Shown here: positions 6,889 through 11,879 of the stretch, one piece after another
How positions within the stretch are numbered: position 1 is the stretch's first letter
How the letters are laid out: each line of letters starts with the position of its first letter
NCBI GenBank assembly: GCA_946410395.1
Contig: CAMKAE010000049.1
Location: 1 to 11,879, forward strand
Direction: 5' to 3'
From: an uncultured Clostridia bacterium
Lineage (GTDB): Bacteria; Bacillota; Clostridia; Christensenellales; Aristaeellaceae
DNA: 11,879 nucleotides
Program-made: the position numbers and the translations under genes
The notes under the pieces: generated by a model
Told to the model about the DNA's origin: nothing
Database searches by the model: none
Seen by the model: the letters and a program-made list of their open reading frames with translations, nothing else

Positions 6889-6894
6889 AGAAGC

Positions 6895-7091
6895 AGCAGA
6901 TGACTCCCTGGGGTGTGCGGCAGCTTTTCGGTTTTCCCCACACTTCACAAAATGGTACCCGGGTCCAAGTCTGATGATGTCATGCCCCCGCCTTCGGGTG
7001 CCAGGGGAAGGCAGAGAAGCAGCGGCAGGGAACCAGCCTGCTTTACATAGCGGGTGAAAAAACGAGGGCACCGGCACCCTGGGCATCTGAC
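6895..7091 (+). ncRNA. ssrS: Probable 6S RNA
   Basis: 6S RNA mimics an open promoter, binds the housekeeping RNA polymerase holoenzyme and tunes transcription in stationary phase. The evidence is architecture. The transcript ends pair: CAGATG (6897-6902) with CATCTG (7084-7089). The closing helix continues with CCC/GGG (6906-6908 with 7081-7083), a T-T mismatch, GGG/CCC (6910-6912 with 7077-7079) and TG/CA. A large bubble follows, whose 3' strand has a small hairpin CCTGC/GCGGG (7037-7041 with 7050-7054), as in known 6S RNAs. Beyond the bubble an apical arm starts with TGGT/ACCA and CCC/GGG (6953-6960 with 7028-7035) and continues with TCTG/CAGA. The ~197 nt length fits the usual 180-200. SRP, RNase P and tmRNA motifs are absent. 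The 5' strand TCCCTGGGGTG resembles the equivalent E. coli segment. An unrelated structured RNA remains possible. Confidence 0.72.
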
Positions 7092-7138
7092 CGCACCGTC
7101 CGGACGGCTTGCCGTCCGCCGCGGCGGTTTTTCTTTTT
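7090..7138 (+). terminator. Intrinsic terminator of the 6S-like RNA gene
   Basis: CGGACGG (7101-7107) pairs with CCGTCCG (7112-7118) around a CTTG tetraloop. A lower stem ACCGC/GCGGT (7090-7094 with 7124-7128) is separated from it by an internal loop. The stem runs directly into TTTTTCTTTTT (7128-7138). It abuts the 3' end of the closing stem, so the mature RNA is probably trimmed back from it. It also insulates the downstream dehydrogenase gene. Confidence 0.85.
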
Positions 7139-7191
7139 GCTTCATGACCGTAAATTTCGCGCCGGCCGCCTGTCTTTTTGCGGCACATCCC

Positions 7192-7220
7192 TTGCGCGCC
7201 GGCGCCTGTTTCATTATAAT
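7192..7220 (+). promoter_or_regulatory. Promoter of the dehydrogenase-led operon
   Basis: TTGCGC (7192-7197), a 17-nt spacer and a perfect TATAAT (7215-7220). The expected start is near 7227, about 22 nt before the ATG at 7249. It lies after the 6S-like RNA terminator, so the downstream genes form an independent unit. Confidence 0.75.
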
Positions 7221-7248
7221 ACTGACAGCACCGAAGGGAGGCGTCCGT

Positions 7249-8214
7249 ATGTCCGGGAGACTGACCGTGCTCCTTCCCGCGCTGAAGGCGGAACACCGCA
7301 GCCGCATCGCCGCGCAGGCCGACGCGCTGGGCTTCGCCTGCAGCTTTGCGGAAAACGAGGACGACGCCCGCCCGCTGATGGCGGACACCGAGGTGTTCTT
7401 CGGCGTTTCGGCCACCCTGCCCGCCGCCGCGCCCGGACTGAAGTGGGTCGCCTCCCCCAACGCGGGCGCGGAGCCCTACTGCACCCCCGGCGTCCTGCCA
7501 GCGGGCGTCATCCTAACCAACTCCGCCGGCGCTTACGGCGTCACCATCGCCGAACACATCGTCATGGTGTCGCTGGAGATGCTGCGGCGCAGGGCCGACT
7601 ATCTGGACATCGTCGCGCGCCGGGAATGGACAAGGGACCTGCCCATCCGCTCCCTGCACGGCGCGCGCATCACGCTGCTGGGCGCCGGAGACATCGGCTG
7701 CGAGGCCGCCCGACGGCTCCGGGCCTTCTCGCCTGCGTCGATCACGGGGCTCTCCCGCAGCGGCCAAAGCCGGGAGCCCGGCCTCTACGACCGCCTGCTG
7801 CCCGTCTCCGCGCTGGACGCTGTGCTGCCGGAGACCGACCTGCTGATCTGTTCCGTTCCGGGGACGCCGGAGACCGTAGGCCTGCTGGACGCCCGCCGCC
7901 TGGCCCTGCTGAGCGCGGGCGCCTTCCTGGTGAACGTCGGGCGCGGCAACCTGGTGGACGAGACTGCCCTCTGCGAAGCCCTTCGCGCCGGAAGGCTGGG
8001 CGGCGCCGCCCTGGACGTCTTCCGCGCAGAACCGCTGCCCGCGGACAGCCCGCTGTGGGCCGTGCCCGGTCTGATCGTGACGCCCCACATTTCCGGCAAC
8101 ACCACCCTGCCCTACACCCTGGATCGGGTGGTGGCCCTGTTCCTGGAGAACCTTTCCCGCCACGCCGCCCGGCTCCCGCTGCTGCGGGTGGTCCGGCCGG
8201 ACCTGGGATACTGA
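7249..8214 (+). CDS. D-isomer-specific 2-hydroxyacid dehydrogenase
   Basis: Reduces a 2-keto acid to the D-2-hydroxy acid, or the reverse, with NAD(P)H in the cytoplasm. The substrate is not determinable here. 321 aa. The nucleotide-binding fold shows LLGAGDIG (143-150, GxGxxG). The catalytic set is complete: Arg232 in NVGRG, Glu261 in DVFRAEP and His280 in TPHISG. NSAGAYGVTIAEH (91-103) is the usual helix before the cofactor domain. After the second strand comes GLSRSG instead of an acidic residue, which hints at NADP(H) preference (inference). The ATG at 7249 has GGGAGG 7 nt upstream and lies just after a good promoter. The open frame extends further 5' through the ncRNA terminator, which is not coding. 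The permease gene follows after 31 nt. Confidence 0.93.
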   Translation: MSGRLTVLLPALKAEHRSRIAAQADALGFACSFAENEDDARPLMADTEVFFGVSATLPAAAPGLKWVASPNAGAEPYCTPGVLPAGVILTNSAGAYGVTIAEHIVMVSLEMLRRRADYLDIVARREWTRDLPIRSLHGARITLLGAGDIGCEAARRLRAFSPASITGLSRSGQSREPGLYDRLLPVSALDAVLPETDLLICSVPGTPETVGLLDARRLALLSAGAFLVNVGRGNLVDETALCEALRAGRLGGAALDVFRAEPLPADSPLWAVPGLIVTPHISGNTTLPYTLDRVVALFLENLSRHAARLPLLRVVRPDLGY

Positions 8215-8226
8215 CGCATTCCGGAT

Positions 8227-8246
8227 TGCGAAAGGGGATATTCGCA
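8227..8246 (+). promoter_or_regulatory. Ribosome binding site in a hairpin loop before the AI-2E gene
   Basis: TGCGAA (8227-8232) and TTCGCA (8241-8246) are perfect 6-bp arms around the 8-nt loop AGGGGATA, which contains the Shine-Dalgarno sequence. The last arm base is the A of the ATG start codon at 8246. The stem may present the site or occlude the start codon. This could be chance in so short a gap. Confidence 0.35.
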
Positions 8247-9472
8247 TGATTTCACCCCAGAGAAGGGCCATTGAACGCCTGTCGGTCCGCCTGGTCATCG
8301 CGGCGGTTGTCGCGGTGCTGGTGGTCCTGCTGGCGCCTGTGGCCTGGCACTATCTCTCCCCCTTCATCATCGCCCTGCCCTTTGCGTCGATGGTCCAGCC
8401 CGTGACCCGCTGGCTGGAAAAGCACCTGCGCCTCAGGCACGCCCCGGCGGTGATGATTCCCGTGGTGATCCTGGTGCTGCTGATGCTCGCGGCCATGATC
8501 TGGTTTGCGATCTACATTTTCGGCCAGATCCGCACCCTCATCGCCAACAATCTGCCCGGCGCGGTCACGCAGCTGCAGACCACGCTGAAAAACCTGGCCG
8601 ACTCGGCGGACGCGCTTTCGGAGAACGGACAGACCTTTATCAAGGAACTGATCAACGGCATCACCGCATCGGCTCAGGATCTGATCAAGCGCGCCTCCGG
8701 CACGGCTGTGGGCAGCGCGGTCGGCTCCATCGCCGGCATCCCCAACGCGCTAATCTACGCCAACTTCCTGATCATCGGCCTGTACTTTGTCGCCAAGGAT
8801 TACGGGCTCATCACCTCCGTCCTGCCGCACCACCGCAAGCACGCGGACAACAGCAACGCCGCGGACATCAGCCGCTCCGCCATGAAGGGCGCCATCGGCT
8901 ATGTCCAGATGCAGTTCTTCTTTGCCGTCATCGCCCTGGTGGCCGGGTACGGCTTCTGGACCGCCGTCGGAAACCCTTACGCTCCGTTGATCGCCATCAC
9001 AGCCTTCATCCTGGAGTTCATCCCGATCGTGGGCAACGGCACGATCTACATTCCCTGGGCCATCATCGCGCTGGTGCTGGGGAACCCCGCCGGCGCCCTG
9101 CAGCCCACGATCCTCTATGCCTGTCTGTTCTTCTTCCGCCGCATGACGGAGCCCAAGCTGCTCTCGCGCACCATCGGCGTGCCGCCGCTCCTGTCCCTGG
9201 TGGGCATGTTCGCGGGCTACACCGCCGGCGGCATCTTCGGCCTGGTGGCGGGCCCCGTGGTGGCCGCGGTGGTCTACGCCGTCTGGCGGGGCAAGGTGCT
9301 CCAGCCCACCTTTGACGACCTGCGCACCATCCGCAGCTGGCTGCTGAGCCGCTGGAGCGACCGCAACCAGGCGGCGACGCCCGAGCTGCCGGCAGATCCG
9401 GAGCAGCCGAACGCAGGCACCCCGGAGGCCGCGTCCGAAGAGGCGCCGGCTGAAACACCGGAGGGAGGCTGA
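8246..9472 (+). CDS. AI-2E/YtvI-family integral membrane permease
   Basis: 408-aa polytopic membrane protein of the AI-2E family (PerM/TqsA/YtvI). Members export or exchange small molecules or ions; YtvI-type members occur in spore-forming Firmicutes, and the substrate here is unknown. Hydrophobic segments lie at about 14-34, 36-50, 67-92, 165-187, 215-240, 246-270, 272-297 and 310-348. An amphipathic, extracytoplasmic-type region (about 95-160) sits between helices 3 and 4, as is usual in the family. Signature stretches are FILEFIPIVGNGTIYIPWAI (about 254-273), EPKLLSRTIGVPPLLSLVG (302-320) and GGIFGLVAGPVV. The last ~35 residues are low-complexity Pro/Glu/Ala. An AGGGG site precedes the ATG. 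The stop overlaps the next ATG (TGATG), so translation is probably coupled. Confidence 0.9.
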   Translation: MISPQRRAIERLSVRLVIAAVVAVLVVLLAPVAWHYLSPFIIALPFASMVQPVTRWLEKHLRLRHAPAVMIPVVILVLLMLAAMIWFAIYIFGQIRTLIANNLPGAVTQLQTTLKNLADSADALSENGQTFIKELINGITASAQDLIKRASGTAVGSAVGSIAGIPNALIYANFLIIGLYFVAKDYGLITSVLPHHRKHADNSNAADISRSAMKGAIGYVQMQFFFAVIALVAGYGFWTAVGNPYAPLIAITAFILEFIPIVGNGTIYIPWAIIALVLGNPAGALQPTILYACLFFFRRMTEPKLLSRTIGVPPLLSLVGMFAGYTAGGIFGLVAGPVVAAVVYAVWRGKVLQPTFDDLRTIRSWLLSRWSDRNQAATPELPADPEQPNAGTPEAASEEAPAETPEGG

Positions 9473-10344
9473 TGCACATGGTCAGACGGATCCTGCCCCT
9501 TCTGCTCGCCTGCCTGCTGCTAACGGCGGCTTCGGCCGAGACGGGTGTCCCCTACACCTACGAGGTCACAGGCAAGGGAACGGTCTACGAGAGCGACTCG
9601 CTGGTGTACAGCATTGAAATCGGCAAAATCGACGCCACCAAGGTCTATGTAACCCGGGTCTGGATGGCGGAGCCCGGCAAACAGATCCGGAAGGTCACCT
9701 CGCCCTGGCATCAGCGGCTGGCCAAGGCAGAGGACCTGGCGGCCAAGGTCCCGAAAGCCGCGCTGGCGATCAACGGCTCCGGCTATGTCAGCAAGGCCTA
9801 TCCCTGGATCCCGGAGGAATATCCCGGCGAGAGCGAGGACTACTACTGCACGCCCCTGGGCAGCCTCACCGTCACCGACGGCAAGGTCCTGCGCAACTTG
9901 GAGGGCATTCCCTACTACGGCCTGACGCTCGAGGCGGACGGCCTCCACATGTATGTCGGCGCGGACAACGCGGAGGTCCTGGCCGCCGAGCCCGCCCAGA
10001 CCTGGTCCTTCTACGTGGAGTGTCCGCTGATCCGGGACGGCGAGAGCATTCTCGACCGCAGCTGGCCCTTCGCCAACCGCATGGCCGTCCGAACCGTCAT
10101 CGCCAAGGTGGACGACCACAACTACGTGATCCTGACCGCCACCTCCCAGCACGGGCTGACCCTGCTGACCTGCACGGATTTCCTGCTGGGCGAGTTCCAC
10201 CCCGAGTGGGCGTACAATCTCGACGGCGGACCTTCCTCCGCCCTGATCCGCCGCAAGCACGGCAGCCGCACCCAGAAGCTCGTCTACGGCAGCAAGCAGT
10301 CCGTCGTGGATGTGATGGTCTTCCAGGAGCTCCCGAAAAACTGA
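9472..10344 (+). CDS. Secreted phosphodiester glycosidase (NAGPA/DUF2233 domain)
   Basis: 290 aa. Residues 1-22 form a signal peptide (MHMVRRILPLLLACLLLTAASA, likely cut before Glu23) with no lipobox Cys, so the protein is probably exported or retained at the envelope. The remainder matches the NAGPA-type phosphodiester glycosidase family: LAINGSGYV (98-106), RTVIAKVDD (207-215) and the hallmark NLDGGPSSALI (249-259). Relatives hydrolyse sugar-phosphodiester bonds and in bacteria are linked to exopolysaccharide or wall polymers. The natural substrate here is unknown. The stop of the permease gene overlaps the start by one base. A second in-frame ATG at 9478 is also compatible with the GGAGGGAGG ribosome site and would remove only two residues. 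Confidence 0.88.
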   Translation: MHMVRRILPLLLACLLLTAASAETGVPYTYEVTGKGTVYESDSLVYSIEIGKIDATKVYVTRVWMAEPGKQIRKVTSPWHQRLAKAEDLAAKVPKAALAINGSGYVSKAYPWIPEEYPGESEDYYCTPLGSLTVTDGKVLRNLEGIPYYGLTLEADGLHMYVGADNAEVLAAEPAQTWSFYVECPLIRDGESILDRSWPFANRMAVRTVIAKVDDHNYVILTATSQHGLTLLTCTDFLLGEFHPEWAYNLDGGPSSALIRRKHGSRTQKLVYGSKQSVVDVMVFQELPKN

Positions 10345-10372
10345 TCCCCATCGACGCGAAAAGGAGAAACAC

Positions 10373-11011
10373 ATGAGAATCGCACTGATCAACGAAAACA
10401 GCCAGGCCGCCAAGAACAGTCTGATCGAAGCCACCCTGAAAAAGGTGGTGGAGCCCATGGGCCACACCGTGGACAACTATGGCATGTACACCCCCGAGGA
10501 CGCCTGTCAGCTGACCTACGTCAAGAACGGCCTGCTCGCCTCCATCCTGCTGGTCAGCGGCGCCGCGGACTATGTGGTGACCGGCTGCGGCACGGGCGAG
10601 GGCGCCATGCTGGCCTGCAACAGCTTCCCCGGCGTGCTCTGCGGCCACCTGGTGGATCCCTCCGACGGCTACATGTTCGCCCAGATCAACGACGGCAACT
10701 GCGTGGCCATCCCCTTCGCCAAGGATTTCGGCTGGGGCGGCGAGCTGAAGCTGGAGCAGATCTTCCGGCAGCTCTTCGGGTTCGGCCACGGCAACGGCTA
10801 CCCGGCGGACCGGGTCGTGCCCGAGCAGCGCAACAAGAAGATCCTCGACGGCGTGAAGGCCCTGACCTACCGCCCGCTGACGGACATCCTGAAGGACCTG
10901 GATCCCGACTTTGTGCGGGAGACGGTCTCCGGCGAGCGCTTCGCCGAGCTCTTCTACCCCGCCTGCAAGGATCCGGCCATCGCACAGATCCTCAAGGGCC
11001 TGACCGCCTGA
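10373..11011 (+). CDS. Divergent RpiB/LacA/LacB-family sugar-phosphate isomerase
   Basis: 212 aa, longer than the usual ~150 of RpiB because of a C-terminal extension after about residue 145. The family core is clear: VVTGCGTGEGAMLACNSFPG (68-87) with the presumed catalytic-base Cys72, and INDGNCVAIPF (105-115), equivalent to the HNDANVL strand of RpiB. It differs from canonical RpiB at the start, where the Asp-His pair in the first loop is replaced by Glu8-Asn9 (ALINENSQAAKN), and His in HND is replaced by Ile105. The substrate is therefore probably not ribose 5-phosphate; another aldose/ketose phosphate is likely (inference). AAAGGAG sits 6 nt before the ATG. It lies 28 nt after the phosphodiester glycosidase and probably closes that operon, although no terminator hairpin is evident after it. 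Confidence 0.87.
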   Translation: MRIALINENSQAAKNSLIEATLKKVVEPMGHTVDNYGMYTPEDACQLTYVKNGLLASILLVSGAADYVVTGCGTGEGAMLACNSFPGVLCGHLVDPSDGYMFAQINDGNCVAIPFAKDFGWGGELKLEQIFRQLFGFGHGNGYPADRVVPEQRNKKILDGVKALTYRPLTDILKDLDPDFVRETVSGERFAELFYPACKDPAIAQILKGLTA

Positions 11012-11031
11012 AAATAATTCTCGCGCGCATC

Positions 11032-11060
11032 TTGCTTTTTTCGCCGCGGCATGATACAAT
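11032..11060 (+). promoter_or_regulatory. Extended -10 promoter of rpmB
   Basis: TTGCTT (11032-11037), a 17-nt spacer and TACAAT (11055-11060), preceded by TGA to give an extended -10 (TGATACAAT). The expected start is near 11067, about 39 nt before the rpmB ATG. Confidence 0.75.
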
Positions 11061-11105
11061 AGGCCCGCTTTGATGTGCCTTGACTCCAACAGGAGGTGGA
11101 TTTCA

Positions 11106-11330
11106 ATGGGAAACTATTGTCAAGTCTGCGGCAAGGGTACGCTGAACGGCAACCTGGTCAGCCATTCCAATCGCAAGACCCACACAACCTGGGCGCCCAA
11201 TGTGCAGAGCGTTCGCGTTGTGGTCAATGGGGCTGTGAAACGGATGAATGTCTGCACCGCCTGCCTGCGCAGCGGCAATGTGCAGCGCGCGCTGCCCAAG
11301 ACCCATGAAGCTGTTGAGGCTGAGGCCTGA
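11106..11330 (+). CDS. rpmB: Large ribosomal subunit protein bL28, zinc-binding form
   Basis: Structural protein of the 50S subunit. At 74 aa it begins GNYCQVCGKGTLNGNLVSHS, followed by the L28 hallmark SNRKTHTTWAPNVQSV (about 21-36) and ending with CTACLRSGNVQRA. Four cysteines (Cys5, Cys8, Cys50, Cys53) make it the zinc-ribbon C+ form. In bacteria that also carry a cysteine-free paralogue the C+ form is replaced under zinc limitation; whether one exists here cannot be seen. The start is the ATG at 11106, with AGGAGGTG 7-8 nt upstream. An in-frame ATG at 11070 would lie at the predicted transcription start and adds non-conserved residues. It is a monocistronic unit with its own promoter and terminator. 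Confidence 0.96.
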   Translation: MGNYCQVCGKGTLNGNLVSHSNRKTHTTWAPNVQSVRVVVNGAVKRMNVCTACLRSGNVQRALPKTHEAVEAEA

Positions 11331-11344
11331 TTCATCGGCAAAAG

Positions 11345-11380
11345 AAGAGCGGTTCCCGCAAGGGAGCCGCTTTTCCTTTC
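11345..11380 (+). terminator. Intrinsic terminator of rpmB
   Basis: AGCGGTTCCC (11349-11358) pairs with GGGAGCCGCT (11363-11372), including one U-G pair, around a GCAA (GNRA) tetraloop. Four more A/G-U/C pairs can extend the base, and TTTTCCTTT follows. It starts 15 nt after the rpmB stop codon. Confidence 0.9.
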
Positions 11381-11393
11381 GTCCCGCGCGCCT

Positions 11394-11421
11394 TGCCTTT
11401 TGCGCGGTTTTTGCATATAAT
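11394..11421 (+). promoter_or_regulatory. Promoter of the activase gene
   Basis: TTGCCT (11394-11399), a 16-nt spacer and a perfect TATAAT (11416-11421). The expected start is near 11428. The leader begins with GGATG/CATCC arms that can form a short hairpin (11428-11444), before the GGAGG ribosome site at 11458-11462. Confidence 0.75.
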
Positions 11422-11468
11422 AGGTTGGGATGCGAAGGACATCCGATCGCGATACACGGAGGACACAC

Positions 11469-11879
11469 ATGCAGAACACAGGCCTGAGGCTGGGCATCGA
11501 CATTGGCTCCACCACCGCCAAGCTGGCGCTGATGGAGGACGGAGAGCTCCGCTGCAGCCGTTATGAGCGCCACCGGGCCCGGATCCGGGAGACGCTGATG
11601 GAAATGCTGGGCGAGCTGAAGCCGCACACGGGCGAGCGGCCCTTTTCCGTGGCCATCTCCGGCTCAGCGGGCATGGGCCTGGCGCAGGCGGCCGGCATGC
11701 CCTTTGTCCAGGAGGTCTACGCCACCGCCGAGACCGTCCGGCACCTCAAGCCCGACACCTGCGCGGTGATCGAGCTGGGCGGCGAGGACGCCAAGGTCAT
11801 CTTCTTTCAGGGCGGCGTGGACCAGCGCATGAACGGCACCTGCGCCGGCGGCACCGGCGCCTTCATCGACCAGATGGCC
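11469..11879 (+). CDS. BadF/BadG/HgdC-type acyl-CoA dehydratase activase ATPase, N-terminal part
   Basis: The first 137 codons are in the window and the gene runs off the edge. It belongs to the ASKHA ATPase superfamily of 2-hydroxyacyl-CoA dehydratase activases: a phosphate-1 loop LGIDIGSTTAKLAL (8-21), IELGGEDAKVIF (101-112) and MNGTCAGGTGAFIDQMA (121-137). In true activases the Cys in the last motif (Cys125 here) helps bind a 4Fe-4S cluster between two subunits, and ATP hydrolysis drives one-electron transfer to the dehydratase. The CAGGTGAFIDQMA variant is the one I associate with the very large Clostridia fusion proteins of this family (over 1000 aa, several activase/dehydratase-like parts), whose physiological role is unclear. 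The total length cannot be seen here. GGAGG is 6 nt before the ATG, and the gene has its own promoter. Confidence 0.9.
   Translation, partial: MQNTGLRLGIDIGSTTAKLALMEDGELRCSRYERHRARIRETLMEMLGELKPHTGERPFSVAISGSAGMGLAQAAGMPFVQEVYATAETVRHLKPDTCAVIELGGEDAKVIFFQGGVDQRMNGTCAGGTGAFIDQMA

Noticed and set aside
6895..7091. SRP RNA, RNase P RNA or tmRNA as identity of the central ncRNA
   Set aside because: No SRP domain IV GGAA-type motif, no RNase P conserved core segments and no tRNA-like ends were found. The length and central bubble fit 6S better.
7054..7248. N-terminal extension of the dehydrogenase through the ncRNA 3' part and terminator
   Set aside because: It crosses a strong intrinsic terminator and the gene's own promoter. 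The ATG at 7249 has a strong ribosome site and begins the known fold.
6802..7460. Minus-strand open frames across the 6S-like region
   Set aside because: Low-complexity Arg/Ala/Gly-rich translations without recognisable motifs. The region is better explained by the structured RNA and promoters.
1..11879. Mobile elements, CRISPR arrays, tRNA genes, long direct repeats
   Set aside because: No transposase, integrase, regularly spaced repeats, cloverleaf sequences or target-site duplications were seen on reading both strands.

Overview
The window reads as a high-GC chromosomal segment of an anaerobic Firmicute, most likely an uncultured or gut-type Clostridia lineage. The basis is consensus SigA-type promoters, strong AGGAGG-like ribosome binding sites, Hsp33, a YesL-like DUF624 membrane protein, a YtvI-like AI-2E protein, a four-cysteine L28 and a 2-hydroxyacyl-CoA dehydratase activase homologue. 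There are no tRNAs, rRNAs, CRISPR arrays, insertion sequences or phage genes. Gene density is high and the genes look vertically inherited.

Left part, minus strand (1-6718). A five-gene operon runs right to left from a putative promoter near 6800: a DUF624/YesL-like membrane protein (GTG start at 6718), a SAM-dependent methyltransferase, Hsp33 (hslO), a helical HEAT-like protein, and a large membrane-anchored protein with an N-terminal zinc ribbon, TPRs and two chitobiase-C-like domains. Three of the four junctions overlap (11, 4 and 8 nt) and the fourth gap is 20 nt. A separate perfect-consensus promoter (TTGACA-17-TATAAT), with a stem-loop at the start of its transcript, then drives greA followed by lysS, which is cut by the window edge.

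Centre (6719-7248), the only long gene-free stretch. It contains a second perfect TTGACA-17-TATAAT promoter, on the plus strand. This promoter drives a non-coding RNA of about 197 nt whose ends pair, which has a large central bubble with a small hairpin in its 3' strand, and which is followed by a strong intrinsic terminator. The size, architecture and autonomous promoter fit 6S RNA (ssrS). This is the most valuable non-obvious feature here.

Right part, plus strand (7249-11879). A D-2-hydroxyacid dehydrogenase, an AI-2E/YtvI-like permease, a secreted phosphodiester glycosidase (NAGPA/DUF2233) and a divergent RpiB/LacAB-type isomerase follow one another closely and probably share the promoter at 7192-7220. 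rpmB (L28, zinc-binding form) then has its own promoter and a GNRA-capped terminator. Finally a BadF/HgdC-type activase ATPase starts from its own promoter and runs off the window.

Most of the window is housekeeping (translation, transcription elongation, chaperone, sigma/RNAP regulation). I do not see a convincing undescribed multi-gene system. The best candidates for new biology are the 6S RNA, the zinc-ribbon/TPR/chitobiase-like membrane protein with an unassigned C-terminal domain, and the RpiB-like enzyme lacking canonical active-site residues.
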